Shown one piece after another: positions 21,731-33,228 of a stretch of DNA of 64,000 bases. Positions within the stretch are counted from its first letter, which is position 1, and every line of letters begins with the position of its first letter. Position numbers and translations under genes: made by a program. The notes beneath the pieces are model-generated. The model did not search any database. It was not told where the DNA came from and worked only from the letters and a program-made list of their open reading frames with translations. Source of the DNA: Piezodorus guildinii (lineage: Eukaryota > Arthropoda > Insecta > Hemiptera > Pentatomidae); assembly GCA_023052935.1 (NCBI GenBank), contig CM041292.1, positions 108,927,906 to 108,991,905 of the forward strand, written 5' to 3'.

Positions 21731-21880
21731 CTTTTTGCGGGACGTGGTCATATGGACTCAGGGGACCCTAAAATGTGTCTTTCCGTTGAAAACTGGAATT
21801 CGAAAATTTTCATGATCGCAATATTTTCCCTTACTATATATATAAATGCAATAAGCAAATGTAAAAAAAGTTTCAATTGA
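20931..21880 (+). repeat. Family X repeat copy 2 (longest)
   Basis: Starts aaatctggtgcaggcaacac, then cgactttcaa, and runs through aaacatgtgttttatt, cttcccaacggg, ttttctcctttagttgg, ggcatttaagccct, ggtgcaaaatgcatagt, an (AC)n tract (21683-21727) and tttttgcgggacgtggtcat to tcatgatcgcaatat. It is the reference copy for comparison with 15725, 36187, 58632 and 63976. No coding capacity is visible, and the short frame over the AC tract is spurious. Confidence 0.7.
21683..21727. repeat. (AC)n microsatellite
   Basis: About 45 bp of nearly pure AC within family X copy 2; copy 1 has only acacacagac-like remnants at the equivalent place. Confidence 0.9.
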
Positions 21881-21929
21881 ATTGATAAACTCTTGTGAAG
21901 AAGCTACACAGCGGTAGAGCTTATTTCTT

Positions 21930-22227
21930 TAGCAGGTCTCCAGGCTACCGTCTTTTTAGGCACCTCTGAGGGTTATCAGGAATAGATGGTGATGAGAGGA
22001 TACGGACAAGCGGGTTTGGAATGAAAGGATGTATATCTAATTCTGGCTAAGTCTGCAACTAATGGGATATTCAGGCCTTTATGGATAGTTTTATTGGTGA
22101 CAAAATAAGGTGTATTTAGAATCTTAGCAAGGATTGGATGCAGGAAGAACTTGGTATATTCCCATAGCTCAATACCATATGTCCAAATAGATCTTATAAT
22201 GGTTATGTAAATTGGTTTTTGAAACAT
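21930..22227 (-). pseudogene. Jockey RT C-terminal fragment
   Basis: The minus-strand frame contains IRSIWTYGIELWEYTKF, ILAKILNTPYFVTNKTIH and a following DLARIRYTSFH, equivalent to IWTYGLELWGSAK, NAPYYVSNYTLHHDL and SKFSKFH of the full copy at 42351. It is truncated on both sides and has no catalytic residues. Confidence 0.75.
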
Positions 22228-23100
22228 AATATCTAAAAAAGAAATGAAGATGACAGCTTTAATTTCAAATCAAAGCAAATTGCATAAAAAAAACTTTACT
22301 TTCGCTTATATAAGCTAGGTATATTTTAGCTTTGTAAGAATTTGATTCGTTACTCGAATGAACATTTTATTCTTTCGAGATATTTATACTTTTTGAATGA
22401 TTTTGAAAAAAAAAAAAAAGTTTCATGAAAGCATGTCGACAATACTTTAAAACATTTATGATTTTACTGGACAAAGTAAATTATAAATATTGTGTTTTGT
22501 TAATATTGTTTTGATTCAATATATGTTAGGAATTAAGGGGGGAGGTAAGGAGGAAATTTGATTTCTATATTTCAACAATAAATTTACTTTTGAACGTCAA
22601 AATCATTTTCAACGTGAAGGAAATTAAAATGTTGGAAGATTAATTTACAGTATATTGTTTGTAAAGATAATTTTCTTTATTATTATTATTATTGAATTAA
22701 AAAAACTGTTGATTAATAAATTGTAACCATAAAAGAATTAAGCCATAACCAATATTTAAAAAAAATATGATTTTATGATATTGTATGCATTTCATAAAAT
22801 ATAGTAACATGAATTATTGTGCTTTTCTCTTCCGTAATGAGTATTGGTCCATGAAGAAATCAGAGAAGGGCAAGGGTATTATTTACAGGAAATGGACTTC
22901 ATAATGGAAGCTGACTCTCCGTCACATTTATTTTTAACTCGTTATTAAATTTATGTTATTAGAAATAACAAAAAATTTCTTATAATATCTTATCAAATGT
23001 ACAATTTTTATATTTAATTTATGATTAATATGTTTTTTAATTATACAAGTCGGTATTTATTATAGACTTATATTTACTGTCGAAGAACCTTAATATATAC
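22228..23100. other. AT-rich stretch without recognised feature
   Basis: Contains a short ATT repeat near 22676-22694; nothing else recognised. Confidence 0.45.
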
Positions 23101-23104
23101 GTAT

Positions 23105-23760
23105 GAATGAAATGAAGTGTTTATTCACAAATATATGTACAAAAACAGAATATTTTACAATAGATAAGTAAGGTTTCAAGTCTGCCTGCGCTTTTTTACA
23201 CTTTACATAGGAGTACAAATAATTATGATTTAAATTATTCTACTAAAGTACAGTGCAAGAGAGGAAACAATAAAATACCCTCTAAAAAAATATGAAAATA
23301 ATAATAAGACAAATAATTAAAAAAGGAAAAATAATAAGAAATGCAAACATAGTTAATTAAAATAACAATGCGTTTTATATTTTTATGTTTGTAAGCTTTA
23401 TTAGTTAAATCGGCTTTTCATTAACTAACAATTTCCCCCATTTAGTAATGGTTAGTATTTGCACATGAATTAAAAAAATATATATTGTTAATTTATAAAT
23501 AAAAGTTGTGAAACTAGGCTAATTTAAACTAAATATCATAGGTCAATTGGTGTCCATCTAAGATAACTGCTAACTAGCCTTAAGCATTTAATTTGCATAA
23601 TTTGTAATTTTTCACAATTTGTCGCGCATGTGTTAGAACATAATGGGCAATAATAACATATTACAGCCCTAATATAAAGATAATATAAGCTTTTATTAAT
23701 TATATTAAGCCTGAAATACCTGGATAACTGGGAATGATTTTTACACCTACTTATAAAGTT
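23105..23760 (-). pseudogene. Jockey-group RT C-terminal remnant and 3' end
   Basis: On the minus strand, about 23520-23720 reads in shifting frames as an IFIRAV..YYCPLCSNTC then EKLQIMQIKCLRLV stretch, the counterpart of the TYGxxLWG...IQxxQSKxLRxI region that closes Jockey-group RTs. Downstream the strand ends with GTGAATAAACACTTCATTTC at about 23105-23130, a polyadenylation signal plus short tail. It is heavily mutated. Confidence 0.5.
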
Positions 23761-24893
23761 ATGATGATACGTTCAAGTGTAATATATAATACTTAGAGGT
23801 CACCTCATTTGAAAAAGCTCAGTTTATTTTGTTATATGACTGTTTTGGTTTGTATGGTTAGTTTACTGGTTATTCTCTAACAGTTAGTGTTATGAAGTCG
23901 TTGTAAATTTCTTACCTGAAAATAAGTCTTGGAAAAATTTCTTTAACTCAAGAAATCTTGTATTTTTAGTGCAAAACAAAAGCTTAAATATGATTAAGAA
24001 ATGGTTTAATTTTTTGGTCGTTACAAAAAGCAAATACTGAAGAAATCAGTTTAAAAATTTCTCGTAAATTGTCAAAAAATGAGACTGACTATTAGAGATA
24101 TGAAGAAAAATAAAGCCAACTTAGATTTTTTTTTTCTTACACAACTTTATTATTATCCTACATGATGTAGATATTTTTATTTTGAGACCACTTTTTCTAT
24201 TTTTATACTTATTATCAGAAATTGGCCAAATTCATTTTTTTTTCAGTTTAAAAGAATATCTGTAAATTGATTGAGAAAAAAATTGACGAAACTAATATAT
24301 ATTATATTTCTACATGATAAGTACAAAAGGCACAGATTTAGTGGCTGAGATTAAACTGGCTCTAAAGATATAAATTTAGTGTGGCTTCATGCGGCATAAT
24401 AAGGTGAGGGCAACTCTTGCAAGGCGGAAATATTTGATGCATTATAATTCTAAAATAAACTGAGTACTGTTTATATTAGATAGACGTATAATCTTTATTA
24501 GATTAGAAAGTTTATTCTCATCTCCTATTGAGATATTTCACTTTTAAAAAAGACAATGACCATAATCTCTTTTAAGAAATTTATATTAAAAAAAGGCCAT
24601 GTTCACATGATTGAAATTTCAAAAAGTATTAGAACAATGATTTGATTATAGGTCAAACAAAAATTACATGTGTTTTTTTTTTCTTTATACATTTTTATTG
24701 CAATAATATTCTTGTCTGATATCTTATTATGTATATGTAATTGTATTTTTTCATTGCATCGAAGTAGTAGTATTTTTTTTTTAAAATATAAATTTACACC
24801 TTTATTCACACCTGTCAATAGTGCAATAAACAATCAGTGAGGTATTATTTTAAAAAATAATTAAGATTCGTAAAACTATTTAAAATGTATTTA

Positions 24894-24958
<65 letters not shown>

Positions 24959-25079
24959 TTTTTATTTCAAAGACTATTTAAAATCTAAAATACTTTAATA
25001 CTTCTATAGAAGATAAAAAATTTATATAAACCTATATAATTTCTTACTTTCTGTTTATTTTGTTTATTCTACTGTGCTG
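23761..25079. other. AT-rich stretch with TA microsatellite
   Basis: A (TA)n tract occupies 24895-24951. At 24796-24815 the motif tttattcacacctgtca matches the 3' end of the Jockey-like family seen at 51440 (minus strand), so a terminal scrap of that family may be present. No coding frame supported. Confidence 0.45.
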
Positions 25080-25230
25080 TTTAATGCTTATCTATTATCC
25101 TATTGTGATTTGTTCCGTTTTATGTTTATTACTTATAATTAGTATTAATTGCTGTTTGTTATGTATAGCCTGACCAGGCTCTATTTGTATGGGGAACCAC
25201 CAAAGACAAATAAACTCATTCTATTCTATC
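25080..25230 (+). repeat. Non-LTR retroelement 3' end
   Basis: Ends with ttgtatggggaaccacca, aaataaa and cattctattctat, the same order as at 4490-4541 downstream of a Jockey RT. Only 3' UTR remains. Confidence 0.5.
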
Positions 25231-26028
25231 AATATTTTTATTTGTGTATCTCATAAGTTTTTTTTTTCTTTTTTTATGTGAAGTGAATAGACTATGTTTG
25301 TTGTTTAATGAGTTATATTTGCTTTATTATCTTCCATCTCGCAAGAAGCCTAATGATGTCCACTATCTCAAATCGTTGACTCTCACTTGCAAAATCTATT
25401 CATAGAGGAAAAAAATCTATGGGAAATCCTAATATATTGCCAATATATAAATAAATATTTAAGGTATATGCTTATTCATTTAAAGATATAATTTTTTAAC
25501 AATTTTATTACAAAAATTAAAACAATTTTATATAAACATACTATTGTTATTTACACATGTGTAGGATTTACCTTTTTGTAATATAATAATTATATTTGAA
25601 AGATTGTATTCAGTAATACTCGGTATTATTTGTTTTTTTCCTCTTTTCCGTGTGGATTAAAAGACGACTTTAATCACACGTATAACCATATACATTTTTT
25701 ACATGTCAACTTTAAGAACTTAATTAAAAGCTAATCTTAATCTAATCCTTCATTGTTTCATTAATTCGCGGCGGTTTTTTGTCCCTCGAAAAATCTTCCT
25801 TATATCCTCGTCAGGAAATGTCTCAAAGGAATGCAGATGCCTTGCTTTTAAAATATGTACCTGTTTTACACCTTTTAGAAATACTTTAAACATATTCACG
25901 AAACCAGAACATTTTTGTGTTACCGTTACCGTCGAAGACTAAGCCATACTGTTTATTACATTTAAATAATTTAAATTTGCATAAATTAGTACGGGTTTAC
26001 GGCCAAATTGCAATATTTACAATATATA

Positions 26029-26110
<82 letters not shown>

Positions 26111-26690
26111 CACACGCACGCTCACACACAAATATAAAGAGAGAGATGTAAACCGAAATTTCCTTTAGGGAGGAGGAGAATAATGCTTTGCTTTGTTTCT
26201 TATGTTATGTTGTTTTGTTGTTGGTTTTTTTTGTTGTTTCTTATGTTATGTTTTGTTTTGTTTCTTAAGATTTGCCTTCGGTACCTCTAGACGGTCATAT
26301 GTATTCCAGCTGTATGATGTGTCATAGGTTGTCACTATTTCTGTCGATTCGAAGTCAGTATACTTCCTAGATCCCATTCTCTATCAAATCGCTTTCGTCC
26401 CCACAGACCCACTTACTCCATATCTTCTGCATTTAAATCCACTAACCATTATCAGGAAACTGATCTCGTCATTTCGACCTCCTAATAACCGCTTTTTCAC
26501 AAAACGACATACAAAATGTTGCTTCTTAGCCGATCTACTGTTTTCTAGAATATTCGCATCAACATCAGTCATGCCCTTCTTAATCCTTATCAAATCTCTC
26601 TTTTTTCAAATGTTGTTCCTAAAGATTAACTAATTCATTACAGCGATTAAAGTGGTTAAAAACAGTTCTAACCTTTTAACTAACTTAATG
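25231..26690. other. Unassigned, with TA microsatellite
   Basis: (TA)n covers about 26021-26107 and is followed by a short ACAC stretch. A GC-richer patch at 26370-26560 has no recognisable protein. Confidence 0.4.
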
Positions 26691-26898
26691 GCAAGCAAGT
26701 ATTCTTTTTATTGTGATAGTGTATTAATATTATTTCTTTTTTCAGTCAAATTTTGATGATTTAAATAATTATATTTATGTAGTAATTAATGTTTTAGTTT
26801 ATTTTTTTGTGTCCTTTGGTCAGTTATAATTCTTATTTTCTTGTATACTTATGTTATTCTTAAGGGACCTTGTCCCAGCATAAAGTTTTTTTTTTCAT

Positions 26899-26905
<7 letters not shown>
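26690..26905 (+). repeat. CR1/L2-like 3' end (copy 3, plus strand)
   Basis: Reads ttatgttattcttaaggg, accttgtcccagcataaag and a T-run at 26845-26895: the terminal hairpin in the plus orientation. The 3' UTR upstream is AT-rich and non-coding. Confidence 0.65.
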
Positions 26906-26971
<66 letters not shown>

Positions 26972-27030
26972 TTACAACATTAGTAAATTGTGGTATTGAG
27001 AAACGTATAATAATAATAATAATAATAATT
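26905..27030. repeat. Compound AC/TA and AAT microsatellites
   Basis: (AC)n about 26912-26937, (TA)n about 26937-26967, and (AAT)n about 27009-27030, directly after a retroelement 3' end where tail repeats commonly seed microsatellites. Confidence 0.9.
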
Positions 27031-27526
27031 AAATTAGCCATTATTAATTTTTTTTTTTCTTGATGGATATTATTTTTGGAGAAGGGCTTCTATTTTCTCT
27101 CAAGTGGATCCGTCACTGATACCATACATACAATCAAATACATAACCTTATGATTAGATCACTGTTTATCTTCCTACTTATATTAATTTTCGTTTCGTGA
27201 TTCATCGTGAGAGCAGAACACGCATCGGCTTCCAACGTTCGTCAACTTTTGTTAGTTAAATGTTTGGCAATCGATAGTCTGACACGTCCATTGCCAGCCA
27301 AATTCTTTATCACGAGACGTCAATTTTACGAGTACCATAATTCTGACAATGTTGATTTTTTCCATGTTACGTGTTCCATGAAAAACAACTGATTTAATGT
27401 ATGGCACATGTATTGTGAACTTTTTTCTTTATCCAAGGCCATGATTCGATGAAACTAACTGTTCTCTTATTGTTATTAAGTGTTAAATTATTATAACTTT
27501 CTTTTTCATACTGGTGGATATAATTA
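27031..27526. other. Unassigned stretch
   Basis: No supported gene; a short frame at 27207-27392 has no recognisable domain. Confidence 0.4.
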
Positions 27527-27857
27527 GTCGACCGTTTGAGAATTACTGAAAGGAATTAGTCCGGGTGGCGGTCAGTAAATGAAACAACTAAATAGTTATT
27601 GTATGCCAACGTTTCGACCCCCATCGTGGGTCATTATCAGGGCGATTGTAGGAGTGAGAAACCAACAATATTTTTTTTTGTTTGTGTTATTTGGCCAGTT
27701 ATATGTTGGGTCCTCACTCCTACAATCGCTCTGATGATGACCCACAATGGGGGTGGAGATGTTGGAAAACAATAAATTGTTAAAACTATTTAGTTGTTTC
27801 ATTTTATGACCGCCACTCGGACTAATTCCTTCCAGTAATTCCTTAATGGTCAACTGT
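27527..27857. repeat. Inverted pair of Penelope-like termini with hammerhead-like motifs
   Basis: The left arm (27527-27655) and right arm (about 27712-27857) are reverse complements over some 130 bp around a T-rich loop. Each arm holds a ctgat.a-atgaccca-c-gatggggg-cgaaac-type segment. Read on its own sense, the left arm has CTGATAA then CGAAACG and the right arm CTGATGA then a mutated GGAGATG. This is the core layout of Penelope-like-element hammerhead ribozymes, with each arm keeping the part the other has lost. Shared outer words include ggaattagtcc and gaattactg. No RT gene is attached. Confidence 0.65.
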
Positions 27858-28429
27858 TCATTTGATAGAAATGTTGAACTAAACTCAAGTATAAACGAAA
27901 GTTTAGTTTATCATTTTCGCACCCCGGACCTTACCTTAATAGTTCATTTTTGGGACTCTCACTCCTTTAATCGTTACGTATATGTATATCTGATTTAAAT
28001 GGCTCTCACCTCTTTACCTATCCACTTCTAACATCTAAACCTGTTCAACATATCGTTTTTTTTTTTTTTTTTGTTTTGTTTTTTCGTTCTCCGTATTTTT
28101 TTTCACAGAGAGATATTTATAAATACGCATTCACTATATTTTATACTATACTGTTTCACATTTGATGAAATTATGGTCATTTTGTACGTCATAGATTTGT
28201 AATTCTCTTTCTCATACTGTGAAAATTATTTTTCAACTTTATAATGTTTTATATTTTTCATACTGTAAAAAATTTTAAAATTGTTATGTATCTTTAAATC
28301 TGTATTTTTAAATGTATAATTATTCACCTTTTACTAAATTTATTTTGTTTCTTATCATCAGTATAATTTCTTTTACTTATCATCTTTATATATTTTTTTC
28401 TACAACTTGATGTTATATTTTGTTTTTAT
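27858..28429. other. Unassigned AT-rich stretch
   Basis: Nothing recognised between the two Penelope-like pieces. Confidence 0.4.
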
Positions 28430-28560
28430 AGCCCTGAAGAAGGCATATAATTTAGGCCGAAACGTCGGTACCATTAAATTAAGTTTATACTTAATCGTGT
28501 GTTCATTTGACTGCACCCGCAACTAACTTCTCCCATAAATACACAGTCAACCATTCTCAC
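28430..28560 (+). repeat. Penelope-like terminal fragment
   Basis: Contains gccctgaagaaggc, a short linker, then ggccgaaacgtcggtacc: GGC/GCC-type stem bounded by CTGAAGA and CGAAAC, again the hammerhead-like order with one change in the CUGAUGA box. Confidence 0.55.
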
Positions 28561-29077
28561 CTCACTATAACGTTTTATAATTAATATTGTTGTATTACAA
28601 ATTACTTTAAAGATCTTATAAAGGTCAGTTGTAATTTCCTCTTTTTTGAATAATAAAATTGGTCTCTCTTAACTTAGCAAACTAATGAACCATGTAATAG
28701 TGGTGTTAACAACTTGGGACATTTCTATAAAGATTCATTTTTGAGAAGGACCCTAGAGCTATTCCCCACTATTTTCCTCCAAATAAACCACTCAAAATGA
28801 AGAAAGAACTTACCACTCGTTGAACAGCATTAGATAGATGTTCAATTACGTTGAACTTGAGGGGAAACTTGTTACTGGAGTAAGTTTTTATTAATAGGCT
28901 GAGAAGTACTAAGTAGAGAAACTTTTGACTTACTTTGCCAAGAAAGAGTTTAGACTGGAGCTGCTTTATAGTTGAATGGAATCTATTCGTTTTTTTCACT
29001 TTGAAAACCAATGTCACAACTGACTGAGAACAAAGTGATTTAATTAAAAAAAAAAAGAAACAAGATTGGGTACTTAC
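28561..29077 (-). other. Intron of KChIP-like gene, downstream of the 70-nt exon
   Basis: Follows the splice donor at 29077-29072 on the gene strand. The next coding exon (expected to begin the EF-hand 2 region) was not found here or further down to position 1, so it lies outside the window or was missed. Confidence 0.5.
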
Positions 29078-29147
29078 CACCTTGCGGGAAGAATTGGGAA
29101 AAAATATGTTTGAACGAGTCTTCATCGACGAGACCGGTAGGGCATTC
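29078..29147 (-). CDS. KChIP/calsenilin-like calcium sensor, internal exon (70 nt)
   Basis: The exon encodes [20 protein letters not shown] then PQG and one extra base. It is the EF-hand 1 segment of Kv-channel-interacting proteins, cytosolic calcium sensors that bind the N terminus of Kv4 channels and tune gating and surface expression. The Cys-Pro (ECPTG) in the first loop is the family feature that disables calcium binding there. The acceptor TTTTTCTAG precedes it and the donor GTAAGT follows. It starts in phase 0, matching the phase-0 end of the exon at 56680-56804. As I recall, vertebrate KCNIP genes also have adjacent 125- and 70-nt exons. It is only 23 codons long. Confidence rests on motif, splice sites and phase together. 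Confidence 0.88.
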
Positions 29148-29499
29148 CTAGAAAAAGTTAAAATTAAAATTTATAACTTTCACAAGAAAATTTAATAATT
29201 AAAAATTAAAACCTACAAAGATAACACTACACCTACAGATGCTAAATTCATAAATATTCTGTTTTCTCACTCATAAAAGGAATAGTTACGACAGATCTCT
29301 TGGAAAGACTTTTTTATCATTGTCTTCTCACAATTCAATTTTATCCTCTCTAGTTTAATCTTAATTTTTATTTGTTTTTAATATATGCATTGATTATTAT
29401 TAACATAAATATATAAAGCAAATTTGAAGGCAATATTAAACAAATGCATAATACAGATGTAGAAAAACTGCCCATTAGTGGACTTCAAACAATATTTTA

Positions 29500-29800
29500 A
29501 ACTATCTAAAATATTTCTAGAATGGAAGAGGTACAAGAGTTTAAACATGTGGGTTGAATTGGGAATGGAGTTTTCGTGAAAAAAATGGTACCTAGTTCGA
29601 GCCAAATCAGAAATATCTGGTCCATATGAATGAGTTAAATCGTGACAAAGCAAGGAGCATTGATGATCTTACCAAGGATTGTGGACTGCAAAGATAGGAA
29701 GTGAGAAGAATTCGATGGTTTAGTAGTGCCCCATAGCTCCAAGTCTAGATTCGCCTTATAATTGCCATGTAAATGTACTTTTTTTAGTTAAGTTTGAGGT
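29500..29800 (-). pseudogene. Jockey RT C-terminal fragment
   Basis: On the minus strand, LDLELWGTTKPSN, QSTILGKIINAPCFVT and, in a second frame, SDLARTRYHFFHENSIPN correspond to the ELWGSAK, SKVLRxIVxAPYYV and ISDLxxSKFSKFH region of Jockey ORF2. It has frameshifts and a stop between the pieces. It lies just inside the intron, about 350 bp from the 70-nt exon. Confidence 0.7.
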
Positions 29801-31740
29801 TTAAGCGTTTGTCTAGTAAGTGTTGGAGTAGCCGAATCTTTAATTTATTCTGTCAAATTTATACCCATAATTAATTATTATGGTTTATCTTTTAAGAATG
29901 TTTATTGTATTTCGTCACTACTCGTATGGAACATGATGAGTTTTCTATATTTATGTGTTGCTTTCCAACTAAAATATCCGTATATATAGGTTATCGAAAT
30001 ACAATGTTCTATTAAGTTGTTTAAAAGTATCTTTTTTAGCCCATTGAAATTATTTTAAATAAATTACAAACGAAATGTGGAAACGCCGAATACCAGTAAG
30101 CTTAAAAAATAAATGAATATACGTTTAATGTATTGTTGGTATGTTTAGGGAAAGGTCGAATGAAATCAATGAGTGAAAAGTCTGTTAACTTCACTGCTTT
30201 ATTAAATATTGCACAAAGCTTCGGTTAAAATCTTACAAAACTTCAGATAACAACAATTTGTTTTTACTCTGTGGTGAGTAGATAAATTAGTGTAATTGAC
30301 ATGTGCTTTTAGTGAAACTGATCTATAAATCACTAAGAAAAAAATTCAGCATCTAAGGATGACACTTTAGTTGAAACCTTGAGGGTTTTTTAATAAAGTG
30401 GTGAAGTTAATCAACAGCCTTTTTAGTCATCATGAAAATTAAATAGGTAAGCGCTTAAACTTTTGACTAAAATTAGATAATTGTTAAGAATAAATAAAAA
30501 ATTAAATAGAAGAAAAGCTTCATATTTTTTAATTCAGAAAGTAGATACAGTGGCATAGAAAATAAGATATCATGAATTGCTATATTATAACTTACTAATT
30601 GTTTGATTCCTTCTAGTTATTTATTTTAAGATTTCCTCCGGTCATAATGTTGTTTATCTTCCTATCTAGATTGGATTGATTGCTTTGCATCAAGTTGAAA
30701 AAAGAAAATTCAATGATTGAGATTAAAATCGGTTCGAAGGGCAAAAACTCCCTTCCTAGTGAAGAGACCTCAGGGAAATAACGTGGGGAGCAATCACCCA
30801 GAAAGAAAGGCCATCATTTTTCCCGCTTTTAATGAGAAGATTTTATTTTCATTCGATATCTTTTATATTATTAATCCATTTGCATTCGTAACTACTTAAA
30901 TGTATCTATTTAAATTTTATAATGGTCATAAAAGATCTTTGTTATACATTTGAATTAGTCGCATATTTCAGATTCTATAATTTTCTAACTGGATTCATAA
31001 GCCGTTGTAATATGTATGTCATATATAAACAGATATAAACAAAAAAAAAAAAAAGAACCTAGGAATAAGAAAATTGGACCTAGATTCGTTGGAAACATTA
31101 AATTAAATAACAGAAAGACAAGCCAACTAAAGATATGACCTGTTCTCATTAAAAATTAAAATAACAAATACAATAAAAATAAGCTTAGAAATTCGACTTT
31201 TGATCAAATATATCTAACATACAGAAGGAGATAAAGGATAAAATGTATATAAAGATATGTGTCAACTGACAACAGGAAAAAAAAGAGCCTTTTGGAGGTA
31301 TGTTTTATTTATTTATTACAGCTTAGCTATGGAGTCTGACCAAATCAGTGTTAAATAGAGTTATGTTATATAAAACAGTTACTTAATGAATGATGAATTT
31401 ATCACCTTTCCATAGAGTTCCGAAGTACGCATTATATTTCTATGATATTATCTTAACTATAAATAAATGGTTACTTTAAAATTGTGGTTTAATACATAAA
31501 TTACTCGAATGGAATATGCACACAATAAAATAAAACGCATTCGTTAAGTGTTAAATAATTTTCATTACTAAAATCCTTTCTAGTTATAATTAAAAAAAAA
31601 AAAAAAATTCATTTCAAAGCCTCTTGGGTTGTGGGGTTGAAATTTCTAGGATTAGTGGAATTTTAGAGAATTTCTTACTGCTATAAAAGTATATCCATGA
31701 CTTTTGGTCCTATTTTGTGAACTATTGTGTACCGAGAAAG
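29801..31740. other. Unassigned AT-rich intron sequence
   Basis: No supported frame, RNA gene or repeat end. The short plus-strand frame at 30717-30899 has no recognisable domain. Confidence 0.45.
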
Positions 31741-31752
31741 GCTTAAATATGG

Positions 31753-32575
31753 GTGACAAGATTCCGGTTTTTGGGGTATGCCGATGATCTGGTACTGCTA
31801 GATGAAGACATGGAAACCATACAACTAAATACAAGTGTGTTAATAAAAACCGGTAAAGAAATAGGACTCGAATTAAATACCGATAAGACGAAATATATGA
31901 TTAGTAGCAGAAACGGTGTCGATCTTGGTGATATTGATGTATCAGGGCATACTTTTGAACACGTAGAGAAATTCAAGTATTTAGGTTCAATTATAACTAG
32001 AAAAAATGAAATCCAGGAAGAAATAAAGTCCCGGTTAAAGGTGGGAAATGCGTGTTATTATTCAGTTGCTAAGTTACTTGGTTCGCGGCTTCTATCTAAA
32101 AACTTAAAGATTAGAATTTATAAAACTATTATTCTTCCAACGGTTCTTTATGGATGTGAAACGTGGCCGCTTACTTTGAAGGATGAACAACGGCTTAAGG
32201 TTTTCGAAAATAAGGTATTGCGTAAAATATTTGGTCCGAAGAGAGATGAGACCACTGGGGAGTTTAGAAGGTTGCACAACGCGGAATCGCGGAACTTGTA
32301 CCCTGTGAATATAATTGAGTTGATTGCATCGCGGAGACTCAAATGGGCGAGTAAAGTTGTTGGGCTCAATGACGAGCAGATTCCGAGAAAGTTGGTATTT
32401 GCTGATCCGACTGGTTGGCGTCCGAAAGGTAGGAAGAAGCGGAGATGGGAGGATTGCGTTAAGGCTGATCTCGGGAGCTTGGGCTTGAATGGTGAACATT
32501 GGACAAGTCTGTGTAGGCGGAATTTGGTGGTATCGGTATCGAACCTTCGGGTTCGCTAAGCCTATTATTATTATA
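31753..32575 (+). pseudogene. RTE-like RT C-terminal half, 5'-truncated
   Basis: An intact 268-codon frame begins just before the catalytic YADD (FLGYADDLVLLDEDM) and continues with KFKYLGSIIT, KIRIYKTIILPTVLYGCETW, VLRKIFGPKRDE, SRRLKWASKVVG and RRWEDCVKADLGSLG to a stop at 32559. This is the palm end, thumb and tail of an RTE-type ORF2. The first half of RT and all endonuclease are absent. It ends in attattatta at about 32563-32572. The lack of internal stops suggests recent insertion. It is a different family from the 330-2273 copy, as its tail sequence is clearly distinct. Confidence 0.85.
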
Positions 32576-32873
32576 AAAGTATATTTTAAGAGAGGGATGA
32601 GTCAGTGCTGGAATCGATCTATTTAGGAAGATAATTCTTCATATGAGACTCAACAAGGGAATATTTTAAGAGCAAATATTTGAGGCCATTAGTGATGAGT
32701 AGTTGACACCACTTATAGACTTCTTCAACTTTAAAAAAAATGAGGATATATCCATGACACATTACCAGGTCATCGCTCGAAACTCTGAGGCGACCCACTG
32801 TTCCCAGCTCTCTTAGAGAGACTTAGACTTGAAGGCAGTTTCGGGTGTCTAGATAGTTATAGCAAGAGTGTGT
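32576..32873. other. Unassigned
   Basis: Slightly GC-richer near 32770-32870 but no frame or splice-bounded exon recognised. Confidence 0.4.
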
Positions 32874-32998
32874 AGCTGGGTGAGTTGGCAACGCGCGTGG
32901 CCTAGCAACCACAGGGAACCAAAACTTGAAACCAAATAATTATTAGTTCACGTCTCGATTGTGGGTTTTTTTCACAGCATTTATCCCCCGCCCTCACC
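32874..32998 (+). repeat. Direct repeat A, copy 1 (125 bp)
   Basis: Identical by eye to 33228-33352 (offset 354). It begins agctgggtgagttggcaacg and includes a tRNA-D-arm-like ggcaacgcgcgtggcctag stretch. It flanks the retroelement fragment 33027-33228, so it may be a long target-site duplication. Confidence 0.85.
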
Positions 32999-33026
32999 TT
33001 TTAATTCTTCGCCCTCACTTTTAAAG

Positions 33027-33228
33027 GTGTTTAAAAGTGGGTAATGATAAGAATTTACGAATGGATACAGGCAAGGAATTCCAAAATAGGGTAGCACGAA
33101 TAATAAAGGATTTTTTGAAGGAAGCAGATCTGTGAGAAGGTCAGAATAGACAGAGGAATAAGTGGTAAGCATATCAAGAATATAAGGAGGTTTTTTCGTT
33201 TGGAAAAATCGGAAGGGACAGACACCAA
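33027..33228 (-). repeat. Direct repeat B, copy 1: CR1/L2-like fragment
   Basis: Matches 33704-33907 over some 200 bp. On the minus strand it carries the DFSKRKN and IPCLYPF-type frames of a CR1/L2-like C terminus. It is bounded on both sides by repeat A. Confidence 0.75.

Noticed and set aside
21587..21880. 97-codon frame with a His/Thr repeat
   Set aside because: Reads through the AC microsatellite of a non-coding repeat.
28769..29125. 118-codon frame starting [15 protein letters not shown]
   Set aside because: Out-of-frame shadow over the 70-nt KChIP exon that runs into its intron.
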